DNA of 64,000 bases, taken from positions 38,317-102,316 of the forward strand of contig NZ_FYDG01000012.1 of assembly GCF_900187365.1 (NCBI RefSeq), in the 5' to 3' direction. Shown piece by piece: positions 40,043-50,037 of this stretch. The notes beneath the pieces were generated by a model. It was given only the letters and a program-made list of their open reading frames with translations, ran no database searches and had not been told where the DNA came from. A program made the position numbers and the translations under genes. Every line of letters starts with the position of its first letter. Position 1 is the stretch's first letter. This DNA comes from Rhodoblastus acidophilus (GTDB lineage Bacteria; Pseudomonadota; Alphaproteobacteria; Rhizobiales; Beijerinckiaceae).

Positions 40043-41806
40043 ATGCAGTTCAGGTACAGGAAGAAAAAGCGTACGGACACAGGCACGGTCATTCTGCACT
40101 GGTTGTTGGCCGTTTCGCTTGCGCTTTCGGTGCTGACCGGATTGCGATTCGCCGTGGATATGCCCGACACCGGCTATCTGAGCATTGTCGCGCCCTATCT
40201 TCCGGTTTCGAAAATCTGGATCATTCACATCCTCGCCGGCGTCACGCTGATCGGCGTCGCCGTGGCTTATCTGCTCTATTTGCGAAACGCTGGTCTTTTC
40301 AGGCGAGTGGCTCTCGACCGCACGCGGCTCGCCGCGCTCAAATGTCCGGGTTCGGCGCGCTGGAGCACCGTCAACGTGCTGCTCTACTGGCTATTCTTCG
40401 CCAGCCTCGCCATCCAGATCGTCACCGGCGTGATCTTGCATCGCGGTTATGGCGGCGTGATCGTGACGCTGCATCTCTGGGCGACATGGGCAATTCTCTT
40501 CTACGCCGTCTCCCATGTGCTCGCGCATTTGGCGATGGGTGGATTGGGGCAGGTGCTGCGAATTGTGCGCCCTTCGCAGATCCCCGCCGCCGCCGACCAC
40601 GGCTCGACCTCCTTGAGCGGCGTGGCCATGTTCGTCCTAAGCGCGTTGATTGGCGGCGCCGCAGCCATCGCTTATCTTTACGCCGACCACGCCTCTCGCG
40701 ACGTGCTCTATGTCGGCCGCATAGACAAGCCCGCTGCGGCCGATCTCGGCCCCGATCTTTGGGGCCCAGCGTGGCGAGACGCGCCCGTTCTGCACGTTCA
40801 CACCAACCAGGGCGTGAACCTCGACGGCTCCGGCGCCTCCTTGGTCGATATCCGCGCGCTGCATGATGAGGATACCGTCTATTTCGCCTTCACCTGGGAG
40901 GACCCGACCCGGTCAATGAAGCATGCGCCGCTGGTCAAGACACAGAATGGTTGGCGCGCTCTGTTCTCCGAATCACGCGACGAACGCGCGGCCCGGCGCC
41001 AAGCGGTCGTAGGCAAGTCGGAAGATATGCGCGCCGAGCAGACTAATTTCGAAGGCGCGCTCAATGAAGACAAGTTCGCTTTCATGCTCGCGAATGTGGA
41101 AAAGCCGTTCGGGCCCGGCGCGTTCCATCCGGGAACGCGCCCTCTGCCAGACAAGCCGCCGTCGGCGTCAGGACGCGGCATGCACTACACCGAGGACGGC
41201 AGCGCGGTGAACGTCTGGCTGTGGCGCGCGGGGGGCCTCGACTCCAGTCGTTGCGAAAACGACCGCGTCGGTCCCGCCACCCGGCCGACGGCAGCCGAAC
41301 TCCACGGCGCCTCGCTGTACAAGGGCGGATTCGCGGCTAAGCCGGAACAGTCCGTCGCTTATGAAAATATCGCGCTGTCCTCGCCGCGCGACCCGCGCGC
41401 TCCGGCGCAGCCGCTGCGCCTGCCGCTCAACGTCGCCGCGACGCGCGTGGCGCTCGGGACGATTGATCTCGACCCGGACCACGGCGATGCGGAAAACGCG
41501 CGCTGGGCGATGCGCGAGGACGAGTCGGCGCCGTATTCGACCGAACTTGACGCCCGAATTCCGATTGGGACCATTGTTCCCGGCATGATCGCGATCGCGC
41601 CGCGCCCGTCGCAACCTACCGACGTCCTGTGCACGGCGCGTTGGGCCGCAGGCCGGTGGACGCTGCTGGCCCGACGCAAGCTCGACACCAAGCAGGGCGA
41701 CGACGTCGTCATCGGCGACCAGACCTTCATGTGGGTCGGCGTGTTCGACCACACCCTCGCCAATCACACCCGCCATATCAGACCTTTCAAGCTGGAGATG
41801 AACTGA
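40043..41806 (+). CDS. Cytochrome b561-like protein fused to ethylbenzene-dehydrogenase-type haem-binding domain
   Basis: 587 aa. Residues 1-170 form a four-helix cytochrome b module with candidate haem ligands H19 (ILHWLL), H62 (IIHILAG), H144 (TLHLWA) and H158/H162 (VSHVLAH). A fifth helix (about 190-213) anchors a periplasmic domain, about 225-585, of the EB_dh type (PF09459): DLWGPAWRDAPVLHVHTNQG, VYFAFTWEDPTRSMKHAPL, a WLWRAGG segment, and a TWARGRW-like end (here TARWAAGRWTLLARRKL). In DMSO-reductase-family enzymes that domain is the gamma subunit binding one haem b; here no molybdoenzyme is nearby. Its stop overlaps the next gene's start (ATGA), so both form one operon. Role inferred: electron transfer across the inner membrane. 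Confidence 0.8.
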   Translation: MQFRYRKKKRTDTGTVILHWLLAVSLALSVLTGLRFAVDMPDTGYLSIVAPYLPVSKIWIIHILAGVTLIGVAVAYLLYLRNAGLFRRVALDRTRLAALKCPGSARWSTVNVLLYWLFFASLAIQIVTGVILHRGYGGVIVTLHLWATWAILFYAVSHVLAHLAMGGLGQVLRIVRPSQIPAAADHGSTSLSGVAMFVLSALIGGAAAIAYLYADHASRDVLYVGRIDKPAAADLGPDLWGPAWRDAPVLHVHTNQGVNLDGSGASLVDIRALHDEDTVYFAFTWEDPTRSMKHAPLVKTQNGWRALFSESRDERAARRQAVVGKSEDMRAEQTNFEGALNEDKFAFMLANVEKPFGPGAFHPGTRPLPDKPPSASGRGMHYTEDGSAVNVWLWRAGGLDSSRCENDRVGPATRPTAAELHGASLYKGGFAAKPEQSVAYENIALSSPRDPRAPAQPLRLPLNVAATRVALGTIDLDPDHGDAENARWAMREDESAPYSTELDARIPIGTIVPGMIAIAPRPSQPTDVLCTARWAAGRWTLLARRKLDTKQGDDVVIGDQTFMWVGVFDHTLANHTRHIRPFKLEMN

Positions 41807-42855
41807 TGAGCCGCCAGACATTTCAGGTCGAGATCGCCGACATGGGTTCGTTCCGCGCGCGCGCCGGAGAGACCCTGCTGGACGCCGCGCTGATGAGCGG
41901 GGTGGACATGCCGCACGATTGCCGCTCTGGAACCTGCGGCTCTTGCCGCTGCACCGTGTCCTCCGGTTCTGTCGAGGGTGGCGCGACCGATTCCCCCGGC
42001 GACGTGCTCGCATGCCAAGCCAAGGTCATGTCTGATCTTCAAATCGTCGTTGAGGAAACGCCGCCTGTCGAGAGTTTTTCCGCGACGGTGAAGGCGATCC
42101 GCGACCTGTCGGTCGACGTCGCCAAGGTCTCACTGGCCGTCAAGGGGCCTTTTGAAATGTTGCCGGGTCAGTATGTGCAGGTGAGGTTTGCCGGCTTTCC
42201 CGCGCGTTGCTACAGCCCGAGCGCGCCGCTTGAAGGTCCTCTCGAGCGCGGCGTGATTCGGCTGCAGATCAAGCGCGTCCGCAATGGCCGGGTGTCTTCG
42301 GCGCTCGGCCGCGAGATCCAGCCCGGCCACAAGGTCAAGGTGATCGGCCCCTATGGATCGGCGTGGCTGCGGCCGGGCCAAACCAACCGGCTGGTGCTGG
42401 TGGCGAGCGGCGCGGGCTTCGCGCCCATCTGGTCCATCGCCCATGCCGCCCTGTGTGAAATGCCGGATCGCGAGATTGTGGTGGTGGTCGGCGCCAACTC
42501 GGTCTCGGATTTTTACATGGCGCCGGCGCTGTGGCGCCTCGTCGCCTTCCCCAAGACGCAGGTGATTTCGGTGCTGCGCAACGCCGACCGGCGCCACCCT
42601 GACCTGCCCGTCGGTAGCCCGGTCGACCACTTGCCGGCGCTCAGGCCCGGCGACATCGTTTACGCCTGCGGCGCGCCGCGTATGGTCGAGGCGGTGGGCG
42701 CGGTCGCCCGCGCGGCCGGCGCGGCCTGCTATGCCGACCCATTTGTGCCCGGCCACGGTTCCGCTGCGGGGTTCTGGGAGCCGTTCGCGCGCGCCGTCGC
42801 GGCCCCGCTGCAAATGCTGCGCCGCTCTGGCGCGAGAGCCTCAACCACGGCCTGA
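41806..42855 (+). CDS. 2Fe-2S ferredoxin / FAD-NAD(P)H oxidoreductase
   Basis: 349-aa electron-transfer flavoprotein. N-terminal plant-type ferredoxin with cysteines C39, C44, C47 and C70 (HDCRSGTCGSCRC ... ACQ). The FAD domain follows, with GQYVQVRFAGFPARCYSPSAP (canonical RxYS is RCYS here), then the NAD(P) domain with VLVASGAGFAPIWSIAH and YACGAPRMVEAV. This Fd-FAD-NAD order is that of oxygenase reductases (phenol hydroxylase/BenC type). No oxygenase is adjacent; the coupled membrane cytochrome-EB_dh protein is the likely electron acceptor. ATG overlaps the upstream stop. Terminator follows. Confidence 0.85.
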   Translation: MSRQTFQVEIADMGSFRARAGETLLDAALMSGVDMPHDCRSGTCGSCRCTVSSGSVEGGATDSPGDVLACQAKVMSDLQIVVEETPPVESFSATVKAIRDLSVDVAKVSLAVKGPFEMLPGQYVQVRFAGFPARCYSPSAPLEGPLERGVIRLQIKRVRNGRVSSALGREIQPGHKVKVIGPYGSAWLRPGQTNRLVLVASGAGFAPIWSIAHAALCEMPDREIVVVVGANSVSDFYMAPALWRLVAFPKTQVISVLRNADRRHPDLPVGSPVDHLPALRPGDIVYACGAPRMVEAVGAVARAAGAACYADPFVPGHGSAAGFWEPFARAVAAPLQMLRRSGARASTTA

Positions 42856-42906
42856 CAGAGGTGGACGTCGCGGCCGACCTCGGCTCCTCCGTCAGATAAA
42901 TGACCG

Positions 42907-42936
42907 AACCCCGCCGCTCCGGCGGGGTTTTTCTTT
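42907..42936 (+). terminator. Intrinsic terminator of the cytochrome/reductase operon
   Basis: Stem AACCCCGCC (42907-42915) with GGCGGGGTT (42921-42929) followed by TTTCTTT. Confidence 0.9.
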
Positions 42937-43187
42937 AAGTGGAAATGGTTGGCGGTTTTTTCGGGCCAAAGACGTCGGCATCTATTCAGACCCGGGTGGG
43001 AGATTGGACGCCAGGATCACAACCGCATGGCGCCTGGTGCTTGCCACGGGCCGCGCGGCCTGGCTCTCCGATCCTTCTCCCGCGCGACGCGCCCCTTGCC
43101 GGGGTGGAGCGTTCGTCCGACGCGAAAAATGTCAACGCGAAAACTGCGTTTTCGAGACCAAATGTTCCGAAAAAGCGTGTGCGACAT
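42937..43187. other. Non-coding spacer between two convergent terminators
   Basis: About 250 bp with several open frames on both strands but none with recognisable protein features or ribosome sites. Nothing functional seen. Confidence 0.4.
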
Positions 43188-43230
43188 GCCGCGAAAAATC
43201 GAAAACCCCCTTGGCTCGCGCCAGGGGGGT
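43188..43230 (-). terminator. Intrinsic terminator of the minus-strand Gly/Ala-rich gene
   Basis: Hairpin 43205-43230 (ACCCCCTTGGC paired with GCCAGGGGGGT, one G-U pair). On the minus strand it is followed by TTTTCGATTTTTC. Lies 53 bases beyond the stop at 43283, supporting the reality of that gene. Confidence 0.8.
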
Positions 43231-43282
43231 CGCTGTCGCACCGCTTCCTGCGAAGCGGCTAGAGTTGTTTGAGGAAAGCGCG

Positions 43283-44742
43283 TCAGCCCCACATGTGGTG
43301 GAACGTGTGGTGCTGTCCCGGATCGAACGGGTGGAGAGCGTCGGCGATCGCAGGATGATGGGCGGCCGCCGGAGGGGTTCCAGCGCCTGCGCCGCCGGCG
43401 CCTACACCCGGGCCAGCGCCATGGCCGAACCCATGGCCGGCGCCCATTCCGCCAGCCGCCGCGCCCCCTGCCCCGGCGCCTCCTGCCGCCATTCCACCTC
43501 CTGCCGCCGCAGCGCCGCCATTGCCGGCGCCGCCCATGTCTGCGACAGCGGCCCCGGGGGCCGCGGTCAGGTCCGGCGAGGCGGCCATGTTGGCTGGAAG
43601 GCCCGTCGCTGTGCTCAACGCCTGGGCCGCGGTGGTCGCGTCGGTGTTGAATGTTCCACCGCCAACCGGAACATTGTTGCTGCTGACGTCCGCCGCATTG
43701 GCGGTCACCAGCGCCTTGTCTCCGGTCATCAGACCCTGGATCAGGGCGTTGACCTCGGCGCCGGTCGTGCTCTGGTTTCCCTTCAACTCGTTATCGAAAC
43801 GGGCCGCGAAAATGCCGCCCTGTGAGGTGTCGAACGCCTGCGTATTGGTCTCGAAATTGTGCAACTGGCCGGTCAGCTTGGCGATGGCCGCCGCATTTCC
43901 CGAGCCGACGAGCGCCTCCGCCTGCTGGCCCAGCGAGTTGGACGCGGCGACGAAGCCCGCCCAGAAATTGGTCTGAGCGGCGTTGTCCTGATAAGGCGTC
44001 GTCGCCTTGGCCGCTTCGGGCGAGACCGACCAGACTTTGTCGGCCAGCGACAACAGAGCGTTGTCGCCCTGCACGATGTCGACGATGACGAGCAGATTGT
44101 CGTTCGGTCCGCGCGCGCGATCGAGCTGGAGCCGGCCTGGGAGTTATAGTTCTGCTCAAGACCAAGCTGGTTGGCGATGGTTTGGGCATGAACAGCCGTC
44201 AGCCCGTTGAAATCCTTCGCGTCATTTTGGATCAGCGTTTGCAGGCCGCTTTGAATGGTCGCGAGCTCGGCGTTGAGCGCGGGGGCGGTCGCCGCATTGA
44301 CGCCGCCCAGCGATTTGCCGACGACATCGTTGAACAGCGCGCCGAGGTCGGCGAAGGTCGCGTGCGGCGCGGCGGCCGCGTTGTTCAGCGCGGTCGGGGC
44401 GGCGGTGACGCCGGCGTTGGCCAGCAGCGGATCCATCGCCGCTTGCGCGAGAATATCGAGATGCGCCGTCTGCGCCGCCGCGACGCCCGCCCCGTTGCCA
44501 ATCGTGTTGGGCGCGGCGTTCAGGGCCGTGGCGATGTCATTTTGAATGGCCGTCGCTTGCGCGCTGTGGTCGTTGGCGAGGTCGGTCTTGATCGTGGCCA
44601 GATCGGCCTGGTAGCGCGCGAGCGATCCGGCGCCCTGGTTGCCTTCACTCGCGGTCTGCGACCAGAGACCGCCGTCGAGGGCGCGCGTGGCGTCGTTCAG
44701 GCTGGTGGCGAAAGCCGAAACGTCGATGTTCGTCGCAGGCAT
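43283..44742 (-). pseudogene. Frameshifted Ala/Gly-rich protein with His-rich tail; candidate type I secretion substrate
   Basis: I do not recognise the family. Frame one runs from MPATNIDVSAFATSLND (44742) to about 44140; frame two continues seamlessly as LQLDRARGPNDNLLVIVDIV and on to 43283, so one base has been lost or gained near 44135-44140. Joined, it is about 485 residues. The first 400 are helical, Ala/Asn/Gln-rich repeats with no charged catalytic motif. The next 90 are Gly/Ala/Met low complexity with GHGFGHGAGPG and AAHHPAIADA, ending QHHTFHHMWG. No Sec signal peptide and no RTX nonapeptides. It lies divergent to a type I secretion ABC transporter/adaptor pair, which makes it the likely cargo. 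The frameshift may be genuine decay, a sequencing error or programmed. Confidence 0.6.
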
Positions 44743-45276
44743 GGTGTTGGCTGCCAGATATCGAAGTCTCCACTTTATCGTTTGTTGCGCCAGAGCTTCG
44801 TGCGCGAGCCGAGCCCGCTGCGAGCATTGCGCTGGCTGAGGCGGACTCCGAACCGGGCCTGGCTCAAGGCGAAGTAATAGGCATAATTTCCATTCTGCAT
44901 TACGAGCCATGTTTCATGGCTGTCGAATGATGAACGTTCATGCAGCGCTGATTAACGTTATATTATTTGCACAACGCATGTCTATTACATGCAGAAGACG
45001 CCACGCATGAGGACAACCGGAACACGCTTGGCACTTCAGAATCCTGCCTCTAGCGTGGCGTCGTTGTCTATATCTCAATGAAAATTAAGCCAAAATAACG
45101 GCGCAGCCGGTGGCGATTGCGGCGATATCCGGTTTGTTGCGCGGCTGTTCCGCGGCGGCGTCATTCGTAATTACGAAGCCGCCCGAAAACAATAAGGCAG
45201 TAAAGACAAATCAGACTTAATATCGCCGGTTTTTTCTTTGAATAGAGCCTCTGTTTCAATTGGGCGGGGGATGCGC
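44743..45276. other. Divergent regulatory region between putative substrate and secretion genes
   Basis: 534 bp, AT-richer than its surroundings, no gene recognised. Inverted repeat GCATGT-N5-ACATGC (44976-44992) and the palindrome CGTAATTACG (45165-45174) are candidate operators. Promoters for both directions should lie here. Confidence 0.45.
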
Positions 45277-47007
45277 ATGTTCGACGGCGAAGCGGACGAC
45301 CCGGTGGGCAATGGCCTGCGCGCCAGCGCGCGCCGCCTCGGCGGCGTCGCCGTCTTCAGCGGCGTGGTCAACCTGCTCACCTTGTCGGGGTCGATCTACA
45401 TGCTTCAGGTTTACGATCGCGTGATCCCCAGCCGCAGCGTCGGCACGCTGGTCGGCCTGTCGGCGCTCGCGCTGGTCGCCTTCGCCGTGCAGGCCTATCT
45501 CGACGCGCTGCGCTCGCGCATGCTCGCCCGCGCCGCCGCTCTGTTCGACGTGTCTTTGCAGGAGCCGATCCACCTTGCGCTCGCGACGCTGCCGCTCCGG
45601 GGCGTGCGCCCGATCGTCACCCAGCAACCCCTGCGCGATCTCGACCAGATCCGCGCCTTTTTGTCGGGCATGGGGCCGACGGCCTTTCTCGACATGCCCT
45701 GGGCGCCGATTTTCTTGATCGCCTTGTTTGTCTTTCATCCCGTGATCGGCCTCGTCGCCACCCTCGGCGGCGCCGCGATCGTCGCCATGACCTGGGTGAC
45801 AGAGCGTCAGAGCCGGGCGCCCTCGCTCGCCGCCACCGAGCGCAGCGCGCAGCGGCAGGTGCTTGCCGACGCCACCCGCATCAACGCCGACGTGATCCGC
45901 GCGCTCGGCATGACCCGTCGCCTCACCGCGCGATGGTCCGAGGTCAACGAGCGTTTCCTGCAGGAGAACCTGCGCGCCATGGACGTGCAGGCCAATCTTG
46001 GCTCCATCGCAAAAATGCTGCGCTTCGTGCTGCAATCGGCCATGCTCGGCGTCGGCGCCTATCTCGTCGTCAACGAACAGGCGTCGGGCGGAATCATGAT
46101 CGCCTCCTCGATCATGATGGGACGCGCGCTGGCGCCGGTGGAAGTGGCGCTGGGCACATGGAAGCAGATGGTCGCGGCGCGTCAGGCGGTGAAGCGGCTG
46201 CGCGACGTCTTGCGTGTGGCGGCGACGCCGTCCGCCACCGTGTCCCTGCCGCGGCCGACGCGGGAGCTGACGGTCGAAATGCTCGCCGTCGCCCCGCCTG
46301 GAACCGACCGGCCGATCGTGTCGGACGTCTCGTTTTCGCTTTACGCCGGCATGGGGCTGGCGCTGGTCGGCCCGAGCGCCTCCGGCAAATCGACGCTCGC
46401 CAAGGCGCTGGTCGGGCTGTGGCCGCCGCGCGGCGGCGCCGTGCGGCTCGACGGCGCGGCGCTTGACCAATGGGCGCACGATGATCTCGGACGCTGCCTC
46501 GGCTATCTGCCGCAGGAGGTCGCGCTGTTCGACGGCACCGTGGCCGAAAACATCGCGCGCTTCGATGAAGCCGCGACGGCCGAGCAGGTCATCGACGCCG
46601 CCATGACCGCCGGGGCGCATGACCTGATCCTGCGCCTGCCGCAGGGCTACGCCACGCGAATCGGAGAGGGCGGCGCCGCGTTGTCCGGCGGCCAGCGCCA
46701 ACGCATCGGGCTGGCGCGGGCGGTGTTCGGCGACCCTTTCCTGGTGGTTCTGGACGAGCCCAACGCCAATCTCGACGCCGCCGGCGAGGCGGCGCTGACC
46801 GGCGCGATCACTGCATTGCGCGCGCGCAACTGCATTGTCGTGGTCGTTTCGCATCGGCCCAACGCGCTGCAGGCGCTGGATATGGCCATGATCGTCATCG
46901 AAGGCCGGGTGCAGGCGTTTGGGCCGCGCGACGAAGTTTTCGGCGCGTTGCTGCGCGCGGCGAAGCCGGGGCCGAGCGCGGCCCAAACCATCAGGGGGGC
47001 GGCATGA
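45277..47007 (+). CDS. Type I secretion system permease/ATPase (PrtD/HlyB-like ABC transporter)
   Basis: About 576-aa inner-membrane ABC exporter. Transmembrane domain at residues about 20-290 begins LGGVAVFSGVVNLLTLSGSIYMLQVYDRVIPSRS, the hallmark of PrtD-type exporters. The ATPase domain has Walker A GPSASGKSTLAKAL, signature LSGGQRQRIGLARAVFG, Walker B FLVVLDEPNANLD and H-loop VVSHRP. No C39 peptidase domain, so substrates keep their C-terminal signal. Start: ATG at 45277 has GCGGGGG six bases before it; a TTG at 45238 would give 13 more residues. Overlaps the adaptor gene by ATGA. Confidence 0.9.
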   Translation: MFDGEADDPVGNGLRASARRLGGVAVFSGVVNLLTLSGSIYMLQVYDRVIPSRSVGTLVGLSALALVAFAVQAYLDALRSRMLARAAALFDVSLQEPIHLALATLPLRGVRPIVTQQPLRDLDQIRAFLSGMGPTAFLDMPWAPIFLIALFVFHPVIGLVATLGGAAIVAMTWVTERQSRAPSLAATERSAQRQVLADATRINADVIRALGMTRRLTARWSEVNERFLQENLRAMDVQANLGSIAKMLRFVLQSAMLGVGAYLVVNEQASGGIMIASSIMMGRALAPVEVALGTWKQMVAARQAVKRLRDVLRVAATPSATVSLPRPTRELTVEMLAVAPPGTDRPIVSDVSFSLYAGMGLALVGPSASGKSTLAKALVGLWPPRGGAVRLDGAALDQWAHDDLGRCLGYLPQEVALFDGTVAENIARFDEAATAEQVIDAAMTAGAHDLILRLPQGYATRIGEGGAALSGGQRQRIGLARAVFGDPFLVVLDEPNANLDAAGEAALTGAITALRARNCIVVVVSHRPNALQALDMAMIVIEGRVQAFGPRDEVFGALLRAAKPGPSAAQTIRGAA

Positions 47008-48401
47008 ACCAGATTTCGCGTTTGCCTCCACGGCCGTCCCTGCCGTTTGCGCCGCAGCCGACACGGCTGGAAATCGCCCGTCCCGTCGCGCCCCAGGCGC
47101 CTGCGAGCGGCCTCGCCTCGCAACTCGACGTCGCGTGCCGGCGGGAGCTGCGCGCCGGCATGCGCGTCATCGTCGCTGGAACGCTGATCGTCGGCCTGCT
47201 CGGCGGGTTCGCGCCGCTTGCGGGCGCCGTGATCCTCGCGGGCGCCCTGGTGTCGGAATCGCATGTGAAGAAGGTGCAGCACCCGACCGGCGGCGTCGTC
47301 GCGGGCGTCAGCGTCCGCGACGGCGACAAGGTCGAGGCGGGGGCTCCGCTGGTTCGCCTCGACGACACCTCCGCCCGGGCCAATTTGCAGGTCGTGGTCG
47401 GCCAGCTCGACGCGATGCGCGCGCGAGTCGCGCGCCTTGTCGCCGAGCGCGACGAGGCGGATATGCCCGAAACCATGGCGCCCGCCGACCGCGACGATCA
47501 GGAGGCGCCCGCGATCCTCGCGGCGGAGAAAAGTTTGTTTCGCGCGCGGCGGACTTCGCGCGTCGGCCAGAAGGATCTGCTGGTGGGCCGCATCGGCCAG
47601 CTGGAGGAGGAATTGCGCGGGCTCGACGCCCAGATGCAGTCGCAGATCGCGCAGAGGCAGTTGATCGACACCGAACTCAAGGGCGTTTCGACGCTTTATG
47701 AGAAGAAACTTGTGCCGCTGCCACGTCTCACCGCCTTGCAGCGCGAGGCGGCGCGCATCAATGGCGTGCAGGGGCAGCTGGTGTCGAATACGGCGGAGAC
47801 GCGCGCAAAGGTCGATGAAGCCCGGCTGCAGGTGGCGCGACTCGACCAGGATTTCCGCACCGAGGTGATGAAGGACTTGCGCGAAAGCCAGGACAAGGAG
47901 GCTGAACTGGTCGAGCGCGCCGTGGCGGTTCGCGACCTGTTCGCGCGGCTGGATATTCGCGCGCCGGCGGCCGGGCGCGTGCATCAGCTCGCGCTCCACA
48001 CCGTCGGCGGCGTGGCGGCGCCCGGCGAAGTTCTGCTGGAGATCGTGCCGGACCACGACGAGTTGCAGGTCGAGGCGAAACTGTCGCCGCGCGACATCGA
48101 CCAGGTGCGGCTGGGACAAAACGCGCAAGCGCGCTTTCCGGCTTTCAATCAACGGACGACGCCGGAGCTTTCGGGCCAGGTCGTCTTCGTCTCCCCCGAT
48201 GCGGCGCGCGATCCGCAAGGCGTGACATTCTATCAGGTGCGGATTGCGCTCTCCCACGAGGAAATCGAGCGGCTGGGCGGCCTGAAACTTGTGCCGGGCA
48301 TGCCGGTGGAAGTTCTGGTTTCGACGGAGAGCCGCACCATGCTGAGCTATTTGTTCAAGCCGATCAGCGATCAATTGACCCGGGTTTTCCGCGAGCGCTG
48401 A
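47004..48401 (+). CDS. Type I secretion membrane fusion protein (HlyD family)
   Basis: 465-aa periplasmic adaptor. Cytosolic N-terminus rich in Pro, one transmembrane helix near residues 52-75 ([22 protein letters not shown]), then a lipoyl half-motif [35 protein letters not shown] long coiled-coil hairpin spans about 115-310, followed by [33 protein letters not shown] and a C-terminal beta-barrel with [24 protein letters not shown]. The TolC-like outer-membrane partner is not in the window, as is common in alphaproteobacteria. Confidence 0.92.
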   Translation: MNQISRLPPRPSLPFAPQPTRLEIARPVAPQAPASGLASQLDVACRRELRAGMRVIVAGTLIVGLLGGFAPLAGAVILAGALVSESHVKKVQHPTGGVVAGVSVRDGDKVEAGAPLVRLDDTSARANLQVVVGQLDAMRARVARLVAERDEADMPETMAPADRDDQEAPAILAAEKSLFRARRTSRVGQKDLLVGRIGQLEEELRGLDAQMQSQIAQRQLIDTELKGVSTLYEKKLVPLPRLTALQREAARINGVQGQLVSNTAETRAKVDEARLQVARLDQDFRTEVMKDLRESQDKEAELVERAVAVRDLFARLDIRAPAAGRVHQLALHTVGGVAAPGEVLLEIVPDHDELQVEAKLSPRDIDQVRLGQNAQARFPAFNQRTTPELSGQVVFVSPDAARDPQGVTFYQVRIALSHEEIERLGGLKLVPGMPVEVLVSTESRTMLSYLFKPISDQLTRVFRER

Positions 48402-48408
48402 CGCGGAC

Positions 48409-48424
48409 ATAAAGAGTTCTTTAT
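48409..48424. promoter_or_regulatory. Palindromic operator upstream of ahcY (SahR-like)
   Basis: ATAAAGA-GT-TCTTTAT, a perfect 7+7 inverted repeat, 62 bases before the ahcY start. ArsR-type SahR regulators control ahcY and other methionine-cycle genes in proteobacteria; I recall similar ATAAAGA palindromes at such genes but cannot verify the exact consensus. No SAH or SAM riboswitch fold is seen. Confidence 0.5.
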
Positions 48425-48486
48425 ATGTTTATTGCCAATGGTTGCGCGCGCTGCTATATCCGAGCCGCAGCCGAAGGATTTTTCTT

Positions 48487-49893
<1,407 letters not shown>

Positions 49894-49923
49894 TCGCTGG
49901 GATTGACCGGTCTTTTGCTGACC

Positions 49924-49956
49924 AAGCCTCCGTGCCGATGACACGGAGGCTTTTTT
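49924..49956 (+). terminator. Intrinsic terminator of ahcY
   Basis: Stem AAGCCTCCGTG (49924-49934) with CACGGAGGCTT (49942-49952), followed by TTTT. Confidence 0.92.
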
Positions 49957-50037
49957 GTGGCGTCTGAACGCAGTAAATTGGATTGATTCGTCGGGGTCGG
50001 GACCCTGCCAACTGCTGTTCGGAGAGAATCAGGGTCC

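Noticed and set aside
43283..44742. RTX calcium-binding toxin as type I secretion cargo
   Set aside because: No GGxGxDxxx nonapeptide repeats; the glycine-rich tail is Ala/Met/His-rich instead.
45256..47064. 602-codon minus-strand frame opposite the ABC transporter gene
   Set aside because: Shadow; the plus-strand protein carries all ABC motifs.
48402..48486. SAM or SAH riboswitch upstream of ahcY
   Set aside because: The 85-base leader is too short and lacks the expected pseudoknot stems; the palindrome explains regulation better.
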